Source: CAZUGO01 sp964619935 (GTDB taxonomy: Bacteria; Planctomycetota; Phycisphaerae; UBA1845; CAIVHJ01). Taken from it: DNA of 64,000 nt. Both the position numbers and the translations under genes were made by a program. The notes under the pieces were generated by a model. The model had not been told where the DNA came from, did no database searches, and saw nothing but the letters and a program-made list of their open reading frames with translations. Below, piece by piece: positions 34,468 through 42,099 of the stretch (positions are counted from its first letter, which is position 1; each line of letters starts with the position of its first letter). Location: NCBI GenBank assembly GCA_964619935.1, contig CAZUGO010000095.1:1-64000 (forward strand), read 5' to 3'.

Positions 34468-36870
34468 CTACAACGACACCCGTCGCAGGCGTAGCGCGTT
34501 CCCAACGACCGAAAGAGAACTCAGGCTCATGGCGGCACTGGCCCAAATGGGGGTGATCAGGATGCCCAAGAGTGGATACAGCACACCAGCCGCCACGGGT
34601 ACGGTCACGGCGTTGTAAATGAAAGCCAGGAAGAGATTCTGGCGGATGTTCGCCATCGTCGCCCGGCTGAGCCGCCGGGCGCGGGCGATGCCCCGCAGGT
34701 CGCCCTGAACCAAGGTCACTCCAGCGGTCTCCATGGCCACGTCGGTGCCGGTGCCCATCGCGATGCCGATCTCCGCTTGGGCGAGTGCGGGAGCGTCGTT
34801 GATGCCGTCCCCGGCCATCGCGACAACGTGCCCCTTCTGCTGGAGCTGCTTTACAGCTTCGTTCTTCTGTTGTGGCAGCACCTCGGCGATCACTTCGTCG
34901 ATTCCCAGCCGGCGGGCGACTGCTTCGGCGGTCGTCCGGCTATCGCCGGTGACCATGATGATGCGCAGGCCGTCGGCATGGAGCAGGCGGATGGCCTCGG
35001 GCGTTGACGACCGAATCGGATCGGCCGCGCTGACGAGTCCTGCGAGCCGACCGTCCACGGCAACCAGCATCACCGTCTGGCCTTCTCGGCGTAGCTCCTC
35101 CATTCGGTTCTGCAACCGGTCGCTGGCGATCCGTTCATCGCTCAAGAGTCGAGCGTTGCCCAAGAGTACACGCCGGCCCTCAATCGTCCCGCGGACCCCT
35201 TTGCCTGTGACCGACTGGAAGTCTTGTGCATCGACCAGGCCCAGGCCCCGAGCCTCGGCGCCCTTGACGATGGCGGCGGCCAATGGGTGCTCACTGCCGC
35301 GTTCCAAGCTGGCGGCAATACGCAGAAGTTCGTCAGCCGTGAAGCCCTCTGTCGGCTCAACTTCAGCCAGTCGCGGCTTGCCCTCCGTGAGCGTGCCGGT
35401 CTTGTCCACGATAAGCGTGTCGGCCTTCTGCAAGATCTCAAGGACCTCGGCGTTCTTGACAAGAACGCCATTCTCGGCTCCCCGACCCGTGCCGACCATG
35501 ATGGACAGTGGCGTAGCCAGGCCGAGCGCACAGGGGCAGGCGATAATCAGCACCGCGACCGCATTCACCAGGGCATGAGCCAGTCGCGGCGGCTCGCCCC
35601 ACGCGGCCCAGATGATGAAGGTCAGGACGCTGACACCGAGAACAGCGGGAACGAAGTAACGTGAGATGACGTTGACCAGTCGCTCGATGGGCGCTCGGGT
35701 GCGCTGCGCCTCCGTGACCATGCGGACGATCTGAGCCAGCAAGGTGTCGGACCCCACCCGGTCGGCACGAACGAGCAGGCCGCCGGTGCCGTTGACCGTG
35801 GCGCTGATGATTTTGGCCCCCGGCTCTTTTTCCACGGGGATTGGCTCACCCGAGATCATGGATTCATCGACGGAGCTGCGGCCCTCGGTGACGGTACCAT
35901 CGACCGGCACTTTCTCGCCCGGTCGGACGCGCAGCAGGTCGCCCGCCCGAACCTGCCCGAGCGGGATGTCCTCTTCCTGACCGCCAGGTCGAACCACACG
36001 CGCGGTCTTCGGAGCGAGGCCGAGCAGCCGCCGAATGGCGCCGCTGGTCTGCGAGCGTGCCCGCAGCTCAAGAACCTGCCCCAGGAGGATCAACACCGTC
36101 ACAATGGCGGCGGTGTCGAAATACGCCTCGACCGCGCCGGTCGCGCTGCGGAAGCCCTCGGGAAAGAGCCAGGGCGTAACCGTCGCCACGAGGCTGTAGG
36201 TGTAGGCCGAACCGACTCCGAGGGCGATCAGCGTGAACATGTTCGGGCTGCGATGCACGATGGATGCCCAACCGCGTTCGAAGAACGGCCAGCCGCACCA
36301 GATCACCACCGGCGTCGTCAAAACAAGTTGCGCCCAATTCAGAATTGTCATACCCAAGAAATGCAGCGGCTTGCTCGGCAGCATGTCGGTCATGGCGATC
36401 ACGAAGACGGGCAGACTCAGCGCTGCGCCGATCCAGAACCGGCGGCGCATATCGCCGTACTCAGGGTTCGGCTTCTCCTCGGCTGTCATCGTGCGCGGCT
36501 CAAGCGCCATGCCGCACTTCGGACAGTCGCCCGGATGGTCGCTGACGACCTCGGGGTGCATCGGGCAGGAATACTCCACCTTGGTCGCCGGAGAAGCACC
36601 ACTCACCGGATCCAAAGCCATGCCGCACTTGGGACAACTGCCGGCGCGATCGCTCACGACCTCTGGGTGCATGGGACACGTGTAGCCCGCGTCGCCCTGC
36701 ACCTGCGAGGGCGGGTTTTGCTGCCGGGCCGGCGTCACGTATCGCTCGGGATCGGCCTGAAACTTCCGGAGACAGTGGGCGCTGCAGAAAAAGAACGTGC
36801 GTCCGTCATGCGCAGCCGATCCGGCGGCCGTCGCGGGCGTCACCGACATGCCACATACTGGGTCTGTCAC
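34468..36870 (-). CDS. copA: Copper/silver P1B-type ATPase with YHS and heavy-metal-binding domains
   Basis: ATP-driven Cu(I)/Ag(I) exporter of about 800 residues. In order: a YHS domain (TDPVCGMSV and FFFCSAHC, residues 2-45), two heavy-metal-binding modules (CPMHPEVVSD with CPKCGMAL, about 64-87 and 101-125), then the P1B core. The core contains TGEP-like SGEP in the actuator, the transport motif CPCALG (445-450), DKTGT (489-493) with the phosphorylated Asp, HP in SEHPLA, and GDGINDAPAL. There is no N-terminal CxxC HMA domain. The GTG at 36870 gives the usual VTDPVCGM opening and has AGCAGG upstream; a GTG at 36891 overlaps the stop of the preceding ORF. Confidence 0.93.
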   Translation of the reverse strand: MTDPVCGMSVTPATAAGSAAHDGRTFFFCSAHCLRKFQADPERYVTPARQQNPPSQVQGDAGYTCPMHPEVVSDRAGSCPKCGMALDPVSGASPATKVEYSCPMHPEVVSDHPGDCPKCGMALEPRTMTAEEKPNPEYGDMRRRFWIGAALSLPVFVIAMTDMLPSKPLHFLGMTILNWAQLVLTTPVVIWCGWPFFERGWASIVHRSPNMFTLIALGVGSAYTYSLVATVTPWLFPEGFRSATGAVEAYFDTAAIVTVLILLGQVLELRARSQTSGAIRRLLGLAPKTARVVRPGGQEEDIPLGQVRAGDLLRVRPGEKVPVDGTVTEGRSSVDESMISGEPIPVEKEPGAKIISATVNGTGGLLVRADRVGSDTLLAQIVRMVTEAQRTRAPIERLVNVISRYFVPAVLGVSVLTFIIWAAWGEPPRLAHALVNAVAVLIIACPCALGLATPLSIMVGTGRGAENGVLVKNAEVLEILQKADTLIVDKTGTLTEGKPRLAEVEPTEGFTADELLRIAASLERGSEHPLAAAIVKGAEARGLGLVDAQDFQSVTGKGVRGTIEGRRVLLGNARLLSDERIASDRLQNRMEELRREGQTVMLVAVDGRLAGLVSAADPIRSSTPEAIRLLHADGLRIIMVTGDSRTTAEAVARRLGIDEVIAEVLPQQKNEAVKQLQQKGHVVAMAGDGINDAPALAQAEIGIAMGTGTDVAMETAGVTLVQGDLRGIARARRLSRATMANIRQNLFLAFIYNAVTVPVAAGVLYPLLGILITPIWASAAMSLSSLSVVGNALRLRRVSL

Positions 36871-36887
36871 GTTACGAATCCTGCTGC

Positions 36888-37529
36888 TCACTTCAAAAAC
36901 CGTTGTGCATGCTGGCAAACATTCTCCACCGTGAGGCCGTACTCGCGCATGACCGTCTCGCCCGGCGCCGATGCCCCGAACTTGTCGACGCCGACACACG
37001 CATCCACCGATTCAAAGTACGACCGCCAGCCCAGCGTGAGGCCCGCCTCGATCATCAGCCGCGGCACGCCGCCCGACAGCACCGCGTCGCGATATGTTTG
37101 TGGCTGCTTTGCAAACACCTCGATGCACGGCATGACGTGCCACTCCTGCGATGCGAATCCTTTGACGCGATCCTCTTTATCCGCCAACTCGGTGCCACCC
37201 TCGATCTGAATGTGATTGTCCGCGTACAGCACGATCAGCTTCCCGAGCTTCAGGTTTCCCGCGAGCCCGGCGGCCTCCGACGACAGGCCCTCCTCCAAGT
37301 CGCCGTCGCTGCACAAACAGTAGGTCATGTGATCGACGATCACGTGTCCCGGCCAGTTGAACCGCGCCGCCTGCATCGTTTCCGCCATCGCCAACCCGAC
37401 CGCGTTGGCGAAGCCTTGCCCCAGTGGCCCGGTCGTCGCTCCGACGCCTGGCGTTATCCCGACCTCGGGGTGACCAGGGCACTTGCAAAACATGGCGCCG
37501 TTACCGCACTTCGAGCAGACATGCTTCAC
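36888..37529 (-). CDS. Internally deleted transketolase-like ORF in the copper operon
   Basis: An intact 213-residue frame made of two transketolase pieces. Residues about 18-132 match the thiamine-diphosphate-binding part (PGHPEVG, ATTGPLGQGFANAVGLA, SDGDLEEG, LYADNH). Residues 133-213 match the extreme C-terminal domain (MPCIEVF, YRDAVL, FGASAPGE). The roughly 390 residues between are missing, including the catalytic Glu and the pyrimidine domain. The junction is at 37133/37134. The first 17 residues are foreign and Cys-rich (Cys5, Cys8, Cys15, Cys17). It cannot be an active transketolase. Its stop overlaps a GTG upstream of copA (GTGA), so it is embedded in the operon: either decayed or reused. 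Confidence 0.75.
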   Translation of the reverse strand: MKHVCSKCGNGAMFCKCPGHPEVGITPGVGATTGPLGQGFANAVGLAMAETMQAARFNWPGHVIVDHMTYCLCSDGDLEEGLSSEAAGLAGNLKLGKLIVLYADNHIQIEGGTELADKEDRVKGFASQEWHVMPCIEVFAKQPQTYRDAVLSGGVPRLMIEAGLTLGWRSYFESVDACVGVDKFGASAPGETVMREYGLTVENVCQHAQRFLK

Positions 37530-37539
37530 CGGGTGTCAC

Positions 37540-37875
37540 CTATGCCGCAGCGCCCACACCGGCGACCTTGCGACATTCCTTGGCGCACTGTTCGCAGGCC
37601 GTGGCGCAGCGCTTGCAATGGTCGTTGTTGTGCTTTCCACACTCCGCGGCGCAGGCAGCGCATGCCTCGGCGCAAAGTTCGCAAAGCCCGCCGGCGAACT
37701 GCGAGCCGCGGCTGAGGAAAGCGACGCAGGCCAGGCAAAGCTCCGCACAATCGCGGCACGACTTGGCGCACGCGGCCAATGCACGGTCGCCGATACAGCC
37801 GTCGCCGCAGTGTTCGCACTCTTGCGCACATTTGCAGCACGCGTCGATACAAGTTTTCATGGTTTCATGTGCCAT
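37540..37875 (-). CDS. Four-helix-bundle copper-binding protein (DUF326/Csp-like)
   Basis: A 111-residue protein with 22 cysteines spaced at helical intervals (CxxxC and CxxC), as in the DUF326 and copper storage protein (Csp) group. Those proteins fold into a four-helix bundle whose core binds many Cu(I) ions. There is no signal peptide, so cytosolic copper storage or buffering is likely. First gene of the minus-strand copper operon; AGGAG lies ten bases before the ATG at 37875, and a palindrome (37890-37910) sits just upstream. Confidence 0.88.
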   Translation of the reverse strand: MAHETMKTCIDACCKCAQECEHCGDGCIGDRALAACAKSCRDCAELCLACVAFLSRGSQFAGGLCELCAEACAACAAECGKHNNDHCKRCATACEQCAKECRKVAGVGAAA

Positions 37876-37889
37876 TTCGGTCGATCTCC

Positions 37890-37910
37890 TTTGCCTGCGA
37901 TGCAGGTAAA
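37890..37910 (-). promoter_or_regulatory. Candidate operator before the copper operon
   Basis: A 21-bp near-perfect palindrome, TTTG-CCTGC-GAT-GCAGG-TAAA, has one mismatched pair. It directly adjoins the ribosome site of the Csp-like gene. The position suits a repressor or copper sensor site, but it does not match the CueR or CsoR boxes I know, and no regulator gene is in the operon. Confidence 0.35.
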
Positions 37911-37968
37911 CGTAACTCGCCCGGTGTGCCGCGACCGACACCGGCCGCGTCACCCCGGAACCCAGACG

Positions 37969-38022
37969 AAAAAAAAAAGCCGACGCGGCCGAACACCCCG
38001 AAGGCACTCAACCACGTCGGCT
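37969..38022 (-). terminator. Strong intrinsic terminator on the minus strand
   Basis: Read leftward, AGCCGACG (38022-38015) pairs with CGTCGGCT (37985-37978) and runs into ten T residues (37978-37969). This is a textbook terminator, but no recognisable minus-strand gene lies to its right. It insulates the copper operon from leftward transcription. Confidence 0.7.
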
Positions 38023-38790
38023 TACTCTGCGGCCGGCCCCCCGGCGAGCCGGGGTGCCCTCTATCTAGTCGTCCGACAACCTGCGTTTATCCATCATGCA
38101 GAAGCCGTTAGTTAGCTCCGCCACCACTCTACCACCGCCTTCTCGGCGCGGCAAGACCGCAGCCAGTCAAGCTGCTGGGGGCAGCGCACCCGCATGCCCG
38201 CTGCTCCCAGAGATTGGATGCGCAATGGAATGCTGTTCTTCCCCCGAATCCAATTTTTCCGCGTATTCCGGGAACGCTCCTGGAAAACCGCGGTTTTCGC
38301 GCGGGCCAGCCGCGCGGACCGCGACGTCACTCACATGCAGCGCGGCCGGAAAGCCCGCTCTTCGAGCTGGTATTGTCATTGATGCGGGGTTCGCCCAAGG
38401 TCGCGGACATCATCCAGACCACGCAGCCGGCCGTCGAAGAAATCGAGAGGCGGTATGAAGAGCGTCGATCTCGCCAGCCGCCAGGTTCTGCCGCTGGTCT
38501 TCCCAATGACCAAGTCCGAGCAAGCCCAGATCGAAGTGGACCCCACCGCGAGCAGCGACCCCTGGCTGATCTCAGCGATGGGTGCGTGGTTTCAGCCGCA
38601 TCCCATCCGCAAACCCAACCGACCCGCCGGTGCTTGGACCCCTGGTGGGCGCGTGGGCTGGGCATGAACTCCGCACCAATACCGCCCCAGGCATCCCGTC
38701 GTGACGCTCGCTTGGCGGCTGGATCGGCAGGTGGATGATTGCCCTCTGCCGGAGTTCATGTAAGATAAGGTCACCTCAAGGGGGTGGGCT
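38023..38790. other. Non-coding region upstream of the copper operon
   Basis: About 770 bases without a supportable gene. Short frames exist on both strands (for example 38455-38667 plus and 38112-38330 minus) but none has a ribosome site plus a recognisable domain. The region contains an 11-bp inverted repeat pair at 38663-38760. It may hold a decayed gene or an untranslated RNA ending at the terminator at 37969-38022. Confidence 0.45.
38663..38760. repeat. 11-bp perfect inverted repeats bounding 98 bp
   Basis: CATGAACTCCG (38663-38673) and its exact complement CGGAGTTCATG (38750-38760) bracket 76 bases with no coding potential. The arms could be the ends of a tiny MITE-like element or a long hairpin. 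No target duplication was seen. Confidence 0.45.
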
Positions 38791-39627
38791 GTGCACCAGA
38801 CACGAATCATCGCGGCAGCGGCTTGCGGATGGGCGGTTTTGCTCGGGGGTTGCGAGTCCAAGAGCGCCCCACCGCCCGCCGCGAAACCCGCACCGGCAGT
38901 CGCGCCGCCGGCCGAGGCCGCGCCGGCCGCATCCGAGCCCGCCGCGACCGCCCCGCCGCCGACCGCCGCCGGCGGCGTGGGGCAGATCCAGGGGGTGGTG
39001 AAGTGGGTCGATCAACCGCGCACCCGCAAACCGATGAACGTCGCCGCCGATCCCAACTGCGCCCGGATGTACGCCACTGCCCCACTGCTCGACGAACTCC
39101 TCACCATCAACCCCAACGGCACCCTCCTGGACGTCTTCGTGTATCTCAAGGACGGGCTCCCGGAGGGCCGCACTTGGGACCCGCCCGACCAGGCGCTGCT
39201 GCTCGATCAGAAAGGCTGCCGCTATGAACCGCACGTGTTCGGCATCATGGTCGGCCAGACGCTGACCATCCGCAACAGTGACGGCACTGCTCATAACATC
39301 AACTGCAACCCCAAAGCCAACGCCGGCTTCAATCGAGGCCAGCCACAGATGGGCATGCAGTTTGACCAGGTTTTCACGGTCAACGAGATCATGGTTCCAT
39401 TCAAGTGCGACGTGCACCCCTGGATGAAGGCGTTCGGCGCCGTGATGACCCACCCGTTCTTCGATACCACCGACAACACCGGCGTGTTCAAGATCAGCAA
39501 CGTCCCGGCGGGCACCTACCAGCTGAGCACCTGGCTCGAGCACCCCGGGCTGCCGCCCCAGACCCTCACGATCACGGTCAGTCCTGATGAAACCACTGAC
39601 GTGTCGTTCAGCTACCAGCGCCATTGA
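38791..39627 (+). CDS. Cupredoxin-like lipoprotein with C-terminal beta domain
   Basis: A 278-residue exported lipoprotein: signal and lipobox (LLGGC, about 17-21), a 40-residue Ala/Pro linker, then a beta-sandwich. In that domain MVGQTLTIRNSDGTAHNINCN and VPFKCDVHPWMKAFGAVMTHPFF give the Cys-x2-His-type cluster expected of plastocyanin-like copper sites. The end (GVFKISNVPAGTYQLSTW) looks like a carboxypeptidase-regulatory-type fold. This combination is common in proteins linked to planctomycete respiratory or copper metabolism, but the partner is unknown. It starts at GTG 38791, seven bases upstream of the ATPase gene's 5' region by its stop. Confidence 0.75.
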   Translation: MHQTRIIAAAACGWAVLLGGCESKSAPPPAAKPAPAVAPPAEAAPAASEPAATAPPPTAAGGVGQIQGVVKWVDQPRTRKPMNVAADPNCARMYATAPLLDELLTINPNGTLLDVFVYLKDGLPEGRTWDPPDQALLLDQKGCRYEPHVFGIMVGQTLTIRNSDGTAHNINCNPKANAGFNRGQPQMGMQFDQVFTVNEIMVPFKCDVHPWMKAFGAVMTHPFFDTTDNTGVFKISNVPAGTYQLSTWLEHPGLPPQTLTITVSPDETTDVSFSYQRH

Positions 39628-39633
39628 ACTGCC

Positions 39634-42099
39634 ATGGCCCAGACCCCGCCCACTCATGAACGCTATGAGAAGCTCGGTGCCTTCTATCTGGGCAAACGAT
39701 ACGACCCCCAGGGGCAGCGACCATCCGACGAGTTGCTGCTGTACGACTCGAAAGACCTGACCACCCACGCCCTGTGCGTGGGCATGACCGGAAGCGGCAA
39801 GACCGGACTGTGCGTGGCGCTGCTCGAGGAGGCGGCCATCGATGGAATCCCTGCGATCGTCATCGATCCCAAGGGCGACCTGGGCAACCTGCTGCTGAGC
39901 TTTCCCGAGCTGTCGCCGGCTGACTTCCTGCCTTGGGTGGACGAACGTCAGGCGGCCCGCAAGCAACTGACTCCCGACCAATACGCCCAGCAACTCGCCG
40001 CGACCTGGAAGGCCGGACTGGCGGATTGGGGCCAGCCGCCGGAGCGGATCGCCCGGTTTCGCAACGCCGTGGATCTGGCGATCTACACCCCGGGCAGCAC
40101 CGCAGGATTGCCGCTGGCGGTATTGCGTTCCTTTGCCGCCCCGCCGGCCGAAACCATGGCCCGCGCCGACGACTTGCAACAACGCATCGGCCCAGCGGTC
40201 GCCGGCCTGCTGGCCCTGATGGGCATCGACGCCGATCCCATCCAGAGTCGTGAGCACATCCTGCTCAGCAACCTCCTGCAACGCGCTTGGACCGGCGGCC
40301 GCGATCTGGATCTTCCAACCCTGATCCGCGAGATCCAGTCGCCGCCCTTCAGCCAGATCGGGGTCTTGGGACTGGACAGTTTCTATCCCGCAAGAGATCG
40401 GGCCGCCTTGGCGACGCGGCTGAACAATCTGCTGGCCTCACCCGGCTTCGGCGTGTGGATGGAAGGCGAGCCCCTGGATGCCCACCGCCTGCTGTGGACG
40501 GCAAGCGGCAAACCGCGACTGTCGATCCTGTCGATTGCGCATTTGTCCGATGCTCAGCGGATGTTTTTCGTGACGCTGCTGCTGGGTGAAGTGCTGTCCT
40601 GGATGCGCACCCAGCCGGGCACTTCCTGCCTGCGGGCCATCCTCTACATGGACGAGGTGTTCGGGTATTTCCCGCCGACCGCCAACCCGCCGTCCAAACG
40701 CGCCATGCTGACCCTGCTAAAGCAAGCTCGGGCCTACGGGCTGGGCGTGGTGCTGGCGACGCAGAATCCGGTAGACCTGGATTACAAGGGGCTGGCCAAC
40801 TGCGGCACCTGGTTTCTTGGACGCTTGCAGACCCAGCGAGACGTGGCCCGGGTCATCGAGGGGCTGGAGGGCGCCTGCCTGTCGGCGGGACACCCTTTTG
40901 TTCGCTCGGAAATCGAGGCCCAACTGGCAGGGCTCAAGAGCCGTGTGTTCCTGGTCCACAACGTGCACGAAGACCAGCCGGTGCTCATGCACACCCGCTG
41001 GGCCCTGTCGTACCTTCACGGGCCCTTGACCCGCGTTCAAATCGAGACCTTGATGGCCACCCGCAAGCGCCTGACCACAGCGCCGGCAACCGGGCCCGGC
41101 GGTTCCGATCCATCGGCCGCCGTGATCGGCGCACCACGGCGGCAGTCCGCAAGGCCGCCGCTGCCCCCCGAGGCTCAGGAACGATTCATCGCACCCCGCG
41201 GCACCGTGGTTGACGACGACGTCTTGTACCGCGCGGTCCTGCTGGGCAGCGCCCGTGTGCATTACGTTCGGGCCAAGTACGATCTGGATCACTGGCAAAC
41301 GATGTCGCTGATCACGCCATTGGACGATGGTGCTCCGGCCACGCTTTGGGAAGCGGCGGTAGCGCCGGCAGGCCAGACGCCGCAGTTGCTCGAGCACGGC
41401 CGCGAAGCCGCCCATTTCGACATACTACCCGCCGCCGCCCTGCTGGCCGCGAGCTACCGCACCTGGCGGACGGCCCTCGCCGACTGTCTGTACCGCAAGC
41501 ACCCCATGCGGCTGTGGGTGTGCCCCGGCCTCAAACAACATTCTCGTGCCGGCGAGAATGAAAGCGCATTTCGAGCCCGGCTGCAGCTGACCGCCCGCGA
41601 GCGCCGCGACGGCGAACTGCAGAAACTGCAACACCAATACGCACCGAAACTCCGCCGTTTGCAGGAGCGCATCCGCCAGGCCCAGGCCCGCAGCGAACAG
41701 CAGCAGCAGCAGGTCACCCAGCAGACGCTGCACACCGGCTTTTCGCTGGGCAGCACCCTCCTGGGCGCCTTGTTCGGACGCAAGCTGGCCAGTGCGGGAA
41801 ACGTCCGCCGGGCAAGCAGCACCGCCAGCCGAGCTGCCCGCATTGCCCGCGAAAAGGGCGATGTCCAGCGCGCCGAGGAGCAATTGCAAGCCCTGGAGCA
41901 GCAGCTGCAGACGTTGGAGGCCGAGTTTCAGGAGCAGACCGCACCGTTGCAGGAAGCCGTCCGCCCGGATGAGTTGCCGCTGGAGCCCGTTGAGGTGCCG
42001 CCTCGAAAGTCGGACATCGACGCCGTCGAGCTCATGCTGGTGTGGACCCCCTGGCGGGTGGACCCGACCGGTCGGGCCCGGCCGCTGTTCGAGATCTGA
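39634..42099 (+). CDS. HerA-like DUF87/DUF853 ATPase with coiled-coil tail
   Basis: An 821-residue FtsK/HerA-superfamily ATPase. Walker A is GMTGSGKT (50-57), IDPKGDL (78-84) is the characteristic strand after it, Walker B is LYMDEVFGY (337-345), and LATQNP (374-379) is the sensor-like segment. The N-terminal three-fifths forms the motor. The C-terminal 180 residues contain long Gln/Arg/Glu-rich coiled coil (about 640-700 and 740-790) around a short hydrophobic patch. The usual HerA nuclease partner NurA is not adjacent. Role unknown: DNA processing or translocation. Six bases behind the lipoprotein gene; its 3' end overlaps the convergent gene by 68 bases. Confidence 0.85.
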   Translation: MAQTPPTHERYEKLGAFYLGKRYDPQGQRPSDELLLYDSKDLTTHALCVGMTGSGKTGLCVALLEEAAIDGIPAIVIDPKGDLGNLLLSFPELSPADFLPWVDERQAARKQLTPDQYAQQLAATWKAGLADWGQPPERIARFRNAVDLAIYTPGSTAGLPLAVLRSFAAPPAETMARADDLQQRIGPAVAGLLALMGIDADPIQSREHILLSNLLQRAWTGGRDLDLPTLIREIQSPPFSQIGVLGLDSFYPARDRAALATRLNNLLASPGFGVWMEGEPLDAHRLLWTASGKPRLSILSIAHLSDAQRMFFVTLLLGEVLSWMRTQPGTSCLRAILYMDEVFGYFPPTANPPSKRAMLTLLKQARAYGLGVVLATQNPVDLDYKGLANCGTWFLGRLQTQRDVARVIEGLEGACLSAGHPFVRSEIEAQLAGLKSRVFLVHNVHEDQPVLMHTRWALSYLHGPLTRVQIETLMATRKRLTTAPATGPGGSDPSAAVIGAPRRQSARPPLPPEAQERFIAPRGTVVDDDVLYRAVLLGSARVHYVRAKYDLDHWQTMSLITPLDDGAPATLWEAAVAPAGQTPQLLEHGREAAHFDILPAAALLAASYRTWRTALADCLYRKHPMRLWVCPGLKQHSRAGENESAFRARLQLTARERRDGELQKLQHQYAPKLRRLQERIRQAQARSEQQQQQVTQQTLHTGFSLGSTLLGALFGRKLASAGNVRRASSTASRAARIAREKGDVQRAEEQLQALEQQLQTLEAEFQEQTAPLQEAVRPDELPLEPVEVPPRKSDIDAVELMLVWTPWRVDPTGRARPLFEI

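Noticed and set aside
30186..38022. Genomic island with attachment repeats at tRNA-Gly
   Set aside because: I looked for a second copy of the tRNA 3' end around 37.9-38.8 kb and found none, and there is no integrase. The block may be foreign, but tRNA-targeted integration is not shown.
38096..38738. Small plus-strand genes between the copper operon and the cupredoxin gene
   Set aside because: Several overlapping frames exist, but none has a ribosome site, recognisable fold or consistent composition.
39634..42099. HerA-NurA style antiphage system
   Set aside because: The ATPase lacks a neighbouring nuclease; the genes on either side are a cupredoxin-like lipoprotein and a Cys-repeat surface protein. 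There is no defence context.
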